Below, piece after piece: positions 32,360 through 43,440 of a stretch of DNA of 64,000 nt (position 1 is its first letter; the number at the start of each line of letters is the position of its first letter). Made by a program: the position numbers and the translations under genes. The stretch comes from Bathymodiolus brooksi (Eukaryota > Mollusca > Bivalvia > Mytilida > Modiolidae): the NCBI GenBank assembly GCA_963680875.1, contig OY804585.1:27890186-27954185 (forward strand), in the 5' to 3' direction. Below the pieces are notes generated by a model. That model saw only the letters and a list, made by a program, of their open reading frames with translations, was not told the origin of the DNA and ran no database searches.

Positions 32360-33290
32360 AACATTTAGCATCTCAACTAATCAATGAATCTCTACAAAAT
32401 ACATCGAGAGATTCATATAGAAGGATGTTTCAATTTTACAAACATTTTATGGAAAAAATGTTTTCAAATACACCTGTTTTTTCCAGCAACTTTGGAACAT
32501 TTGACCATGTTTATTGCTCATTGTTTTGACAAGAATTTAGCTTCATCCACTGTATTGACTTTCATATCAGCTTTAAGTTATTTGCTTAAATTAGGGTGAT
32601 ATTCAGATATGACGCAACATTTCATTGTTGCAAAACCTTTATGGGGATATTGCAACCTCAAAAAAGCAAAAGATTCCCGTCTGCCAATTACACCATCCAT
32701 CTTAAAGGGATTAGTTGAATCCCTGTCTCACACCGGTACGTCAAAGTTACATCAGCGATGCTAAAAGCTATGTATTTGTTGGCTTGCCATGCATTTCTCC
32801 TAATAGGAGAGGTAACAGGGACAATACCACCACAACGAACTCTCTAGCTCTTGGTAATATTAAATTTATATTTGACTGGACTAATACACCCTCAGCTGTA
32901 GAAATACAAATGTCTCAGCTTAAACATAGCTCAGGTAAACATATTCCTGTTCTGTTAGTGCAAAGTAATGAATTACCAGGAAATATGTGCCCAGTAAAGG
33001 CCCTCTGGGATTACCTTCAAATAAGGGGACATGAAACTAAAAAAGAACAACTTCTATTTTCATTGATGAATAATGAGGTAGTGTCCCGAAAAATTTTCAA
33101 AGATCAGCATCAGGTGTGCTTAGAGTATGTAGGACACAGTATTAAAAATAACAAATCCCACAGTTTTCGAATTGGCGCAGCCACTACTGCCTGGGCTAAT
33201 GGTTTTTCTGAGGAACAAATACAACAAATGGGGTGATGGAATTCGAAAGCTTTTAAGAAATATATACGTATTCATATGCTTAAGATATAA
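32345..33290 (+). pseudogene. Tyrosine recombinase of the DIRS-order element
   Basis: N-terminal SAM-like region in two frames (32384-32599 and neighbours), then the catalytic domain. The HxxR box HSFRIGAATTAW has His 33159-33161 and Arg 33168-33170; the nucleophile Tyr in FKKYIR is at 33261-33263. A TGA at 33234-33236 sits where a residue between MG and WNS is expected, and the position of catalytic Arg I reads Leu (FLLIGEVTG, 32800-32802). The enzyme is therefore dead by several independent changes. Confidence 0.8.
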
Positions 33291-33298
33291 TCAGGCAT

Positions 33299-33623
33299 GT
33301 ATGGGGACAAGGGCCTCTACTGTCAACATATCTTTTGCGTATTATAATTACATAAGCATTTTGCACAAAAAAATTCAATAATCAATCAGCCAGTGTGCAA
33401 ATTCTAATTTATAAATTTCAATTTAATTATATACTTATATTTACATGAGGACAAGGGCCTCTGTAAATCATGTGCATGTTCAGTTTACAAGTTTCCATGT
33501 TTTATATAGACTGATATATTATGTACATTTTTTTTCTTATTACATGTGTATGTATTTTATAAATTTTGTTAGTTAAGAAATCTCTGACTGCATAAACTGT
33601 TTAGCATGGGGACAAGGGCCTCT
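33299..33623 (+). repeat. Three direct repeats ATG(G/A)GGACAAGGGCCTCT
   Basis: At 33299, 33443 and 33604, spaced 144 and 161 bp, just after the recombinase. Ngaro/DIRS elements end in split direct repeats, so these are candidate terminal repeat cores. The intervening sequences differ. Confidence 0.65.
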
Positions 33624-34196
33624 GCAAGACAATAATGTTTAAATGATATTGTTATTAGGAACAAGAACAAAACTAGGACATGATAAAATGCTTTGAATTA
33701 TCAAAGTGTTACCGTTGTGGATGAGGGATATTGTGTTTCTTTCACAATATTAGGACATTTTTTACATTGTTCAATACACACACTATGGTGGCCGGTTTAT
33801 GATGGTTGTATCAGTATTAAATGTTATTATATGATCATGGCTTCTATATTGTTTGTCTATACTTTTTGCATGCTGTATAAATGTTTCCTTGATTTTATTT
33901 GATTTCGTAATTTTTAATAAATGACCATTTTCAATTCAACTATGAATTTAAGTTTTATTAAATGCTCAACCATCAAACAGAGCACAACGATTTGGATTGT
34001 GTCATAAAGTACATTTTATAAAAACTCCTAGTTATTTATAGTCCTACCGTCACATGTGCAAATTCTCGCCAAGCACATACCGAATTAAATGTAGCACACG
34101 CATGGGTACACAATGTTTCTTTTGCAATAAATTGTTTACCTGTATTATAGCAATCTTATTTTGTGCGTAGATCAGAAAGTTGAAAAGAAACACAAA

Positions 34197-34206
34197 ATGG
34201 CGACAG
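34197..34206 (+). CDS. CD225/dispanin-family protein, copy B, coding exon 1 (10 nt)
   Basis: ATGGCGACAG followed by donor GTATGT, with an A-rich Kozak context (CACAAAATGG). It contributes M-A-T and the first base of a Gly codon; exon 2 at 40450 starts with the two missing bases (GA), giving MATGTENKAAAAEKLAMENP. The phase fit, the typical ATGGC start and the preceding non-repetitive 5' UTR-like sequence support it. Intron 1 is 6243 nt and contains the Tc1-like pseudogene and the A/B unit junction. Very short, so the call rests on phase and context only; a transcript would settle it. Confidence 0.65.
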
Positions 34207-34284
34207 GTATGTCTAATATTTTGATTTTGACTTTTTTTTTATTATTAAAATGAAAATTAGGTTGTGTTTTAATTAAAATGTAGA

Positions 34285-34385
34285 TATCAAATTTGGTGCG
34301 CACGACACGTTTCTGGAATAACCTTCTTCAGGTACGCTAAAAATCGAAACATTGGAAAGCCAAATAATTTAAAGTTTTCGAAACA
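34285..34385 (-). repeat. Dispersed repeat, TTCCAGAAA..ATCTAC family
   Basis: TAGATATCAAATTTGGTGCG, CACGTTTCTGGAATAACCTT; the best-preserved version of the family in reverse orientation. Confidence 0.65.
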
Positions 34386-34844
34386 ATAAAACAAAAGTGC
34401 CAAATTCGGCTACTGTCATCTATGCGGAAAAAAACCAACATTCCTTTTTAGAAAGTAGTGAGTCACAGTGAAATAATGATTTTGAGTATAAACTTGTTTT
34501 CTATCTAATTATACTAAATAATAGCGGTCATGGGGTGCAGTGGGGTTCGAAAAAAGTAACTACATATATACGTTAGCATAGTAAACATTCAGAACTTTTA
34601 TATGTGTACATATATAATGTTTACGTTTTGTAATGTTCTAAACATGTAAGTTATTTCTATTTGAAACACCAATATTTGCTTCTTGATCAAATCCGGGAAT
34701 GACATAATGCTATAATGGCCGACATTTTAGGTACATCATTTATTTTTTGGAATTGGCTTTATACAAACTAATAAGCAGTATGTCCAGAAGTAAAAACCCG
34801 TATGTCAAATGAAATCCATTTTGAAGTTTTCTTTAGTTTGGTTT

Positions 34845-35032
34845 AATGGTGTTTAATGCCACAACTTCTAACAACATTTCAGTTATCGTGTGGGGGTCAG
34901 TTTTAGTGGATGGGAAAACTGCAAGTACCTACAGATAACCACCGACCTGCCGCAAATCACTGACGACGAACCTGGTTACAATAAGTTGTACTGAGTACAC
35001 TTTTAATCGCTACGAGTGGGAATACAACTGGC
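34845..35032 (-). repeat. tRNA-derived SINE, diverged
   Basis: CAACATTTCAGTTATCGTG.., GATAACCACCGACCTGCCGC, TTGTACTGAGTACAC. Confidence 0.65.
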
Positions 35033-35039
35033 AACTTTA

Positions 35040-35120
35040 GTGAGTAAGTAAACTTTAGAGAACACCGAAAGGGCAATCAGAAATAGACAATCCAGAGAAA
35101 CTGGCAACATAGGGTTCTCA
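35040..35120 (-). repeat. Dispersed repeat fragment
   Basis: AGAGAACACCGAAAGGGCAA.. and GACAATCCAGAGAAACTGGC match the repeat at 1740-2140. Confidence 0.5.
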
Positions 35121-35394
35121 AGACGGGAAAAAAACAAAACCACAACGCAATATGTGTTGTACACAGAATAGTAATGAGCTATTAAAGGTATATTTAAAGT
35201 ACAAAGTACAGGTACGAGCCATTTGGTCACTCGCCAAGTGTATTGTTCAAGACCTAAAAAAATGAAGGTTGGCGTTTTCGTGCAGAAAAATTGTTCATGC
35301 ACTCCAGTGAAAACCTGTGGTTAAGTCACCCTTGAAACTGTCGTGTATAAAACTTGGGTGTTAAACATGCTATTATCATTGCTACTGTGAAATT

Positions 35395-36164
35395 CCGCTA
35401 TGCCAAGATTGGACTCGGCAATACGTATCAACGTCATCTGCCGTGTTGTCTGAAAACTGAAGTCACCCGGCAATTCAACGCTTAAGGAGAATTTCCGATC
35501 AGACAGTCCGAAGCAGTCTTCGCCAAGGCGGAATTCGGCCAAGAAGACATTATGTGGGACCAGTTTCCACCCCGGTACACAGATTGGTTTCATACATTGA
35601 GAATCTGGACTTTGAGGAACTGGCACTGAATTTGGTTCAGCGACGAGTCACGTTTTCTTCTCCAAAGATGTGATGGATGAACCCGCGTGTGCAGCCGTTG
35701 AAATCACCTTTCGCCCCTGCCTGCGTACAGGAAGGTGGATGATATGGCGATGGAAGCGCTATCGTGTGGGCAGAAATATTCAACAACCACAAAACAAACT
35801 TAGTGCGTGTCCAAGGCAATTTAACAGGTCAACGCTATAGAGACGATATTGCACAGCAACATATACTCAATGTTATTGACCGACAAAGGGAAATATTTTA
35901 GCGCGGCTCCATGGATTTCCTAACTCAAAACAACATTAATGTATTGTCATGGTCCTCAATGTCGCCGAATTTGAACCCCTAATCTTTGGAATGAACTTCA
36001 TAGACGCGTCCACCAACGCCAACCACCATCTCAATCATTGGACCAGCTAGGTCAAGCTTTCCAACATGAATGGCAAAGGATACCACAGGTTAGAATACAA
36101 CATTTGATTCGATCCAAACCAAAGAAATGCAGAACAGTGTTAGCCGTACATGGTGGTCACAATT
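35395..36164 (+). pseudogene. Tc1-like transposase pseudogene
   Basis: In shifting frames the + strand gives the usual Tc1-family order: helix-turn-helix (RRISDQTVRSSLRQGGIRPR), SDESRFLLQR (first catalytic Asp), LVRVQGNLTGQRYRDDI, a MDFLTQNNINVLSWSSMSPN block (second catalytic region, SPNLNP then a stop where an IE..LW motif is expected) and the C-terminal RIQHLIRS..VLAVHGGHN. About 255 residues' worth remain; the N-terminus and many codons are lost. Intronic to the copy B gene. Old and inactive. Confidence 0.8.
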
Positions 36165-36589
36165 GATACTGACTTTAACGTCATCAGAAATTTACCCAGT
36201 TTATCGTATGTGACTGGTTTTTTTTACATTTATGTTCAGTATCCTGTATGACATTCGTGTTTGAAAATTTAGCTAAATATATTAAAACATACTAGACAAA
36301 AATCGATAAAACAGAATAAAATTTTGAAAAAACCATTAGGCCTTTTTTTTTTCAAAGTATATTTGTGTCAAAAGTGTAACATTGGATAGCCTATCATATT
36401 CATTTACATCGATGATATCAATTTTACTAATGGATATTATCTTGATTACTTTAGCGTATTCTTAATGTTCGTTTGTGGTATTTATTAATTGGGAACCAGT
36501 CGGTAATTTTGCCTACCCTAGATTTTAGGTTAGAAGTGGATTGGAAATATATACATACACTGCTGAAATAATTCTAGCATCTAAAATTG

Positions 36590-36808
36590 AGAGGTTATGG
36601 TGTTTAACGCCACTTTCACCAATATTGCAGTTATATCGTGGCGGTCAGTTTAATTAGTATTGGAAACCGGAGGATCCGGAGAAAACCACCGACCTGCCGC
36701 AAGCCACTGACAAACTTTATAGCACAATGTTGTATCGAGTACACCTCGTCTGAATGGGGTTCGAACTCATAACGTTAACGGTCATAAGCGCTGATTGCAT
36801 AGGTAGTT
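36590..36808 (-). repeat. tRNA-derived SINE, near full length
   Basis: GGTGTTTAACGCCACTTTC.., ATATCGTGGCGGTCAG, GGAGAAAACCACCGACCTGC, GAATGGGGTTCGAACTCATA (box B complement). Confidence 0.8.
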
Positions 36809-37796
36809 ATTTTTTATACAAATATCCAAAAAAAGGATTTTTAAATTTTATATTTGTTTTACTTAATTTGGATACAAAGCAAACACATGAGCCACGAACA
36901 CTCTATCAACAAGCTATATAGGTAAACAAGCATGTGTACGCATTAAACGAGTTAAAAGTGACAGTTATCTAACCTACGGCCAATCATGTAAAACATGGAA
37001 TTATACGTAGATACCCCTCCGCCCCCAAATACTAATTAACTCATTTGTTTTATGAAAATGTAACATGGGATGGGAATATCAAGAAAAAAATAGGACGATA
37101 TACAAATTGTTAACAATGTATTGCAGTTGACCTGATATTAAAACGTAACCAAAAGGTCTCGATGTTGGGAAGAGTCAGATACATTATTTATTCAACTAAC
37201 GTGATCCGTCTCCGTGACGTCACACCAAGAGGTGTCATGGCCGCTTACACTACGACAGGAAATTCCAAATATTCATATTTTTAATTGGGTATATTAATGT
37301 TAATAAAAGTGTTTTTGTTTAATAATTAGTTATTTACGAATAAAAAGTTAGAATGTATTGAATTGTGACAATTGTTCAACTGACTGGAGTTTTCCTTTAA
37401 TAAATTACATTAAATAAATAAGGTGCTTTAGGACGCCCCATATAACACTGTGACGGTTTTTTTCAAATGTATATCCTGTTATTTATTCGATATCATTCAA
37501 GGGTTATATTCTGTTTCTATATTTGAAGAAATAAGGTGCACAAAGGGGTACTCAAGCAGTGCGTTTAGTTAGATACGATACATATTTTAGCCTCTGGAAA
37601 TGTTTTAGTGTTCCGTTAAGAATTGTCCAGTTATGAAAGTTTATTTTCATTAATAATTATTATTTTTGCAACTACATATCAATGAGAGTGGTGTGCAGAC
37701 GTACACACTTAACTGTTCTTAAATTTGAAGAATATTTTGGGGGAAAACATGTCGTATTGTTTTCTCTCATTGCAAATGCAACGTGTATATTCTTTT

Positions 37797-37865
37797 GAAC
37801 GTGTCAGATGAAGGTTATTGCAGAAACGCGTCTTGCGCACGAAATATGATATCTACGTTTTTATT
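37797..37865 (+). repeat. Dispersed repeat fragment, TTCCAGAAA..ATCTAC family
   Basis: GATGAAGGTTATTGCAGAAACGCG.. then ATGATATCTACG. Confidence 0.55.
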
Positions 37866-38114
37866 TTTTCTTAATAACTATCCATTCCACACTAATCATA
37901 TAATCAAATTTGGACGATTTCCAATAAACACAAATATGTTGGGTGTTAGATATAATTTTGTTGATGAAAGCATGACACAAACAAGCAGACGACTAAAATG
38001 TCGATATTTAAACTTTATATTGTAAAACATTTCTTAAAAACTTCCCTGTATAAACACATCCTGTTTGGGGTTCACTTAAGCTTTTATATGCAGATATTTA
38101 ATTGCAAAAATTTC

Positions 38115-38210
38115 TACAGTCTCCATGGTGTAATGATTAACGACGTACTGGCCTCGATTAAGTGCGGTATGTCGTAGTTCGTTTGCTGGTCGGGTCAAAC
38201 CATAGTTGAT
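38115..38210 (+). repeat. tRNA-like fragment
   Basis: CCATGGTGTAATGATTAACG resembles an A box and TGGTCGGGTCAAACC a degraded B box. It does not fold into a plausible tRNA; probably an old SINE head. Confidence 0.3.
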
Positions 38211-38439
38211 AACAATATGAGTACCGACTCTCTTCAAATAGCAAGTACTTACTCACTTACTGAATGATATTTTCTTACATAATTTGTTGCTCATAAAGGA
38301 CATATATTTTGACAAACATTAATATAAACAAAACAAATTACTATGAATATCCAATATCTGTGTCAAAAACCACGGATTTACTACGCTTGTCGTAAACACT
38401 TTCCGGTAATTTTCTCATTCATAACTTAGCACCGGGATT

Positions 38440-38680
38440 TTTGTAACTAGAGTAACACGACGAGTCCCACTAGTGGAAGTGGAACTGCTCACCCATCCGG
38501 AGCACCTGTGTTCATCCCCAGTTTTAGATGGGGTTCGTGTTACTCAATCTTTAGTTTTATGTGTAGTGTTTATTAGATCGTAGTTTGTCCTTTTGTCCGT
38601 TTTCTTTTGGACATTGTGTTTGGCTGTCCCTCTTCGATTTACGGATTCTGATTTCCCCTTTGGTATCTTCAAACTCTTCT
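38440..38680 (+). repeat. Dispersed repeat, CGAGTAACACGAACCCCACT family
   Basis: Forward copy reading GGGGTTCGTGTTACTCAATC, TTTTGTCCGTTTTCTTTTGG and GATTTCCCCTTTGGTATC at its end. Confidence 0.7.
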
Positions 38681-38754
38681 TTTATGAAATGTATGACAGT
38701 GCTGTTGGTATTAAAGGTTATATTAACAACAAATCTCTATCACACTCTATTAAT

Positions 38755-38915
38755 ACGATAAATAAAAGTTTGAAGATCAGAAGCCCGTGAGTTCGATGAA
38801 CCGCCATGGTGATTGAGACATGTTGGTGGTTTTCTCATTGTTCCTTGTTTTCTCCATCGATATCACTAAAGCTCACCACCACCATAATAACTGAAATATT
38901 GTGGAAACTAACGTT
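38755..38915 (+). repeat. SINE fragment, diverged
   Basis: GTGAGTTCGATGAACC.., TGGTGGTTTTCTCATTG, ATAACTGAAATATTGTGG..ACGTTGG. Confidence 0.5.
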
Positions 38916-39724
38916 GGTAAATATTGAAAGAGGCTATTTTCTAGAACTCATGAACAGGTATCATATAGCTGAAAATTATTCATTTGGCGTAAAACATGAA
39001 TTACTTACTCACTCGAGCATTTAGAAACTGTTGATGCTCATAACTTTAGGAAATGATTTTGTAGACCCAATAGGAACTACTAATATGTCAAACTTCAAAA
39101 CACAATTTACAAGAACAGAAGAATGAACCGGATGGCATTATAGGTAATAGCTAGGAAAAGCCATACATTTGTGGCGGTTTTAACTCAAAAGACAGCGTAA
39201 TTTCAGTCAAATAACAACAATAAAACATTGAAAGTACAAAAGCAGGATCAGCGAATGCTGGTGGTTAAACCGGGACCGGGGAATAAATAGCTGTGGACAG
39301 AGCAAGCATTCAGATTGTCCATTATTTTGACAACGGTTATCTCGAGGAGGAAAAATCAATAATACCTAGTTTCACAGTTACTTTTGGAGCAAAATATTAA
39401 AAATAATATTCTTTATCAGTCAAAAAAATGGAAAAATCATTTCGAAAATTCATATTTCTGAGGTATATACGTGACCTTTAGGTCATGTGACATACAGTTC
39501 CATAAATATGCTGTTCATATCAACGGGGATTTTGTTTCTCATTCTATTGATAACACAATGCCCTGAGTGATCTGATGATAAGCTCCGCCCACAAATTGTG
39601 TCGGTATGCACTACCGCAAATGCCGGTTTAAGTGACCACTGGATAAACAGGTAGACAAAATGTAATTATTATCAACACAAAGTTTCTCTTAACTCTGACA
39701 TTGGTGTTCGTAGTCAATTGTGGC

Positions 39725-39876
39725 TCTCTTGATTAGGTGCTTTAATTTGCTTACCTCCAAAGACTTCTAAGGTATTTGACTTTTCAATCTTTCGACATTA
39801 GGCGTACATGATGAACGTTATTCCAGAAAAAAAAATCTACAAAATTGTAATCAGAATCTTTTGGTTGTACACGTTT
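39725..39876 (+). repeat. Dispersed repeat (unit B equivalent of 395-545)
   Basis: Same as in unit A with three or four base changes. Confidence 0.6.
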
Positions 39877-40149
39877 ACCTCTGTATCATTGGGTTTTTTT
39901 CGGGATGGACATTCTGGATTGATTTGACCTTTCGACCTTAACCGCCGAATTATAGACAGTTAATATTAATGTGTTGCAAATTGTGTAACGGAAAACTGAA
40001 AGTAATCGCGAATGTACAAATATTTTCAGACATAGATCGTCACATTTTACATCAGCTGCATTAACCTGTTAACGGTATAATGTACACTCTGTGGGTTATA
40101 GACCATTACTCTAATTAGCGGATAAGTTGAATTACCTAACAAGTCATAA

Positions 40150-40354
40150 AAGCCTATCACCAATACGCGTGGGTTTGCGCCCGGCTTTGTAAATTACAAA
40201 AAGGGAGCAATCGACTCGCAGCCGCAAGTGATACAGTTTATCAGTTGCTTCCCCATGGTCGGTGCTTCTTTCCGGGTACTCCGGCTTCTTCCACCACTAA
40301 GACTGGTCGTTATAATATAGTTGAAATATTGCTAGAAGTGGTGTTAAAACACCA
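40150..40354 (+). repeat. tRNA-derived SINE (unit B equivalent of 820-1025)
   Basis: One base shorter (AATACGCGTGGG), which breaks the accidental ORF seen in unit A. Confidence 0.65.
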
Positions 40355-40449
40355 TAAATCAATCAAATTTAGCTAGCCTTACAGGCTCCTCGGAGCCTCC
40401 TGTAGTTTAATTATTTAGAGGTCAAGTGCAATAATTTCTATTGTTACAG

Positions 40450-40730
40450 GAACAGAAAACAAAGCCGCTGCAGCTGAGAAATTGGCAATGGAAAATCCGC
40501 CTCCGTATTCACCACCACCCCAGCAGCCATTGCAGCAAGAGCCGACTCCACAACGAGAACATGTACAACAGTTCGTACAACATAATCCACAGGGATTCGT
40601 TCTGCAACAACAACCATATCAGCCACAAACTGCAGGATTTAGTGATATTTCAGGTGGATATGGTTACAACCAGACAATGCCACAACAAATGCCACCACGG
40701 CAAATGACATCCACCCAGAGCACTGTAATT
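40450..40730 (+). CDS. CD225/dispanin-family protein, copy B, coding exon 2
   Basis: Same splice sites and phase as 1122-1390. It encodes residues 5-97 after completing the split Gly codon from 34197-34206. A 12-bp difference adds four residues in the Pro/Gln run (YSPPPQQPLQQEP against YSPPLQQEP in copy A), and a His-to-Asn, a Pro-to-Arg and a Thr-to-Ser change occur further on (GYNQTMPQQMPPRQM, TQSTVI). The frame stays intact. Predicted disordered cytoplasmic N-terminus with PPPY. Confidence 0.85.
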
Positions 40731-41069
40731 GTACGTACTAAAATTAAATTTCTCAAAAGAAATCCCGGGGGATACAGAAATATGTCATAGTATTTCTGCT
40801 GCTGCTTGTGTGAGACGAACCTTATACACAAAAATGACTACTTCGTCCGTGGATAATGTTCCGTTCCTTGGATGTTTCTCTGAATTGTCTATTATTGATT
40901 GCTCCTTCGGTTTTCTCTAACGTTTATTATTGACAGCTTACTGCTACTCTTAATGAGAAATATATTGCTTGTAGTGGTGTTTGGTGACCATCTACAAGGC
41001 AAAGATTTGTCGACTCTATCGACAAATCCTCCCTTTCCCTATGGTAATATACATATTTGTTGATTCAAG

Positions 41070-41440
41070 TGCCACATTTGTACTTTCATGAATAAACGAT
41101 AGAGAGAAAAGATAAAGGGCAATCAAGAATGAACAATCCAGAGAAAATTGCAACATTGGGTACACAAGACACAGGACGAAGAAAAACAAAAGAAAAATCA
41201 CAACACAGAACAGCAAAATGTTGGACATCACTCTATGCAACAATAAACAAATAACACAATAAGACGAGTTTGAAGAAACCAAAGGGGCAATCAGAATTTA
41301 TATAGCGAAGAATAGACAACACAATGGCCAAAAGAAAAAAGTATTAAAGGACAAACAACGAACCCCACTAAAAACCGTGGATGAACTCAGGTGCTTCGGA
41401 AGGGTACGCTGTTCCTGCTCCACCAGTGGCACCCATAGTA
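41070..41440 (-). repeat. Dispersed repeat (unit B equivalent of 1740-2140)
   Basis: Lacks about 40 bp around the CGAGTAACACG core (AACAACGAACCCCACT) and 3 bp in a CAACAG run compared with unit A. Confidence 0.65.
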
Positions 41441-41575
41441 TTAATATAGATACCAACCAGGTAATAACTCACATAGTAGAAAAGAGCTGGAAAGTGATAA
41501 CGGCAACTGGAACATATCCGTGGTCTTTTGTGACACAGATATTCCATTAGACATAAACCTTCCTACAAACAACAG

Positions 41576-41830
41576 GCCTCGGGTGGCTCAATGAGGTAGG
41601 TAGTTAGATTTTTTGTTAGATACAAGCCTATCACCAATACGGCGTGGATTCGAACCCGGCTTTGCAAAATACAAAAAGGGTGCACTCGACTCGCAGCCGC
41701 AAGTGATAAAGTTTACCAGTTGCTTGCCCATGGTTGGTGGTACTCTCCGGTTACTCCGGCTTCTTTCATCACTGAAATTGGTCGTGATGATATAGCTGAA
41801 ATATTGTTGAAAGTGGCATTAAGCACACAC
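41576..41830 (+). repeat. tRNA-derived SINE (unit B equivalent of 2279-2532)
   Basis: Head, core and tail as in unit A, few substitutions. Confidence 0.75.
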
Positions 41831-41999
41831 AAATCAAATCAAATCAAATCTCCTGCAAACAACTGCTTGTTCTCGTCATGAATAACAATGATGTACTGTT
41901 AATGTGATGTTAAACAACAATGCACACTAAAACTTAGCATTAATTAAATTTCTTATTTGTTAAAAACAGTTTATCTGTTGATAAATCCATCTCTATATA

Positions 42000-42285
42000 T
42001 ATATTGAAGAAAGGTTAAAAGATATCAAATGGGTAATAAGAAGCCGTACATCAAAGGACAGAATACAATGACGAAAAGGGCAAACAATGATCTACAAAAC
42101 CAAAGATTGAGCAACACGAACCCCACTAAAATTCGGGATGGAACTCATGTTCTCCTGTAGGGAAATATATGGATTAGAGCATCAACAATATTCCAGTTAT
42201 ACCGTGTCGGTCAATGTTATTAGTGGAGGAAACCGAAGTATGCTGTGAAAATCGCCGACCGGTCGCAAGTCACTGACATAATGTA
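42000..42285 (-). repeat. Dispersed repeat and SINE fragment (unit B equivalent of 2700-2990)
   Basis: GAGCAACACGAACCCC at 42110, then the SINE tail/core fragment with GACCGGTCGCAAGTCACTG. Confidence 0.55.
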
Positions 42286-42752
42286 TTACATAAATTAGAT
42301 ATCTACGTCTAGTGTATCTAAGGAAGGAATCATCTTTATGAGGTTCACTCAAGATCGGCAAATTTAAAAGCCAAATAATGTAAAAGTCTTTGTGAGCAAG
42401 CACAGAAAAGGTCGTAAGCATGACAGCAAAAATACGCAAAGGTCACCTGTGCCTGAGACAAAGGTCACCTATGCCTGAGGGTGGATAATCATAGTTTTAG
42501 CAATCATTACTTCAGCTAGGCTACTGGGTGGGTAATACACTCGAGTGATAATAGTCCACTAGCAGAGATTTCGATCCAGTGTTAATAATAAAAACTTTGA
42601 TTTCTGCTTAAGTGCTCACGACACATCACTGAAAAAACCTTCATTAGACTATTGAAAAATAGCTTGCAAAACCATTAAGATTAATCGCATTTGTCGTTGT
42701 AACTACAGTATATTAGGTATCAGCTATTATACTGCACTATTTTTCTCTACAG

Positions 42753-42887
42753 GTAAACCAACCACATTTTGCACCTGAGATGGTGGTAAATAATGAGACT
42801 CCTTATAATTACATGCTTCCTGCTATTTTGTCGTGCTTATTCTGCTGTTGGCCGCTTGGATTAGGGGCCATCGTAGCTGCATCAAAC
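42753..42887 (+). CDS. CD225/dispanin-family protein, copy B, coding exon 3
   Basis: 45 codons, residues 98-142. The hydrophobic CD225 segment is identical to copy A (LPAILSCLFCCWPLGLGAIV). Three changes lie before it (Gln to His, Thr to Ala, Ala to Thr). The absence of changes in the membrane segment fits constraint, although the divergence is too low to test this by eye. Confidence 0.9.
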
Positions 42888-42999
42888 GTTAGTATACATA
42901 TGTATAAACACGGCTGTTTTCAGAATATATGCTGACATTCATGGTAAAAGAACCAATGCAAATTTGTGTAACAAACTAAATAAATCCGTATTATATATA

Positions 43000-43124
43000 T
43001 AAACGTCTAAAATGTTAGCACAACGATATCAAAAAAAGATGTTAAAATGTAACAAAAATAACTATAAGTTGTTACATTTTAACATCATTTTTTGATATCG
43101 CTGTGCTAACATTTTAAACGTTTA
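43000..43124. repeat. Fold-back hairpin (unit B equivalent of 3704-3828)
   Basis: 56-bp arms 43000-43055 and 43069-43124; one additional arm mismatch (CATCATTTTTT) compared with unit A. Confidence 0.8.
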
Positions 43125-43440
43125 TTTATCATTTTTGTTTGTTTGCGCAGTATCGTTTCCGATCCGATATTTCGTAGGTTCATACGTTGGCTACTTTTTC
43201 AGACGTTTATATTTGTATATATATACGTCTGAAAATTAAACAAAACAGTGTTAGAATTAGATTTTTGAGCTGTCAAATGTTTGTTCTTCCCATCTTTTTT
43301 TTATATCGTTGTGCTAACATTTTAGACGTTTATTTATCATTTGTGTTTGTTTGCACAGTATCGTTAACACTTGTTTCCAATCCGACATCTCGTAGGTTCA
43401 TACGTTGGCTACTTTTTCAGACGTATATATATATATATAT

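Larger units (their letters stand above)
28434..33623 (+). mobile_element. DIRS-order tyrosine-recombinase retrotransposon (DIRS/Ngaro-like), decayed
   Basis: Order on the + strand: SGNH hydrolase ORF, gag with zinc finger, reverse transcriptase with LDD, RNase H, tyrosine recombinase, then three GGGGACAAGGGCCTCT-type direct repeats. No integrase or LTR. The recombinase and the hydrolase together point to the DIRS/Ngaro group. Many frame breaks and stops show it is dead. Unit B would carry its copy beyond the window. Confidence 0.85.
1..39330 (+). repeat. Tandem duplication unit A
   Basis: First unit of a direct tandem duplication with a period of 39,330 bp at its start. Bases 1-25857 are matched collinearly by 39331-64000. 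The offset drifts from 39330 to 38143 because of indels, the largest being 1186 bp after CDS exon 4. Bases 25858-39330 are seen once because the window ends first. The window start and 39331 coincide only because the window begins there, so the true duplication edges may lie outside. A haplotype-duplication artefact of assembly remains possible. Confidence 0.93.
34207..40449 (+). other. Intron 1 of the copy B gene
   Basis: Donor GTATGT, acceptor TATTGTTACAG. Filled with SINEs, dispersed repeats, a transposase pseudogene and AT-rich DNA. 36171-36590, 36810-37795 and 38916-39330 hold nothing I can name. Confidence 0.6.

Noticed and set aside
35321..35819. Reverse-strand ORFs of 101 and 60 codons
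   Set aside because: Antisense shadows of the Tc1-like transposase remnant, which reads on the + strand.
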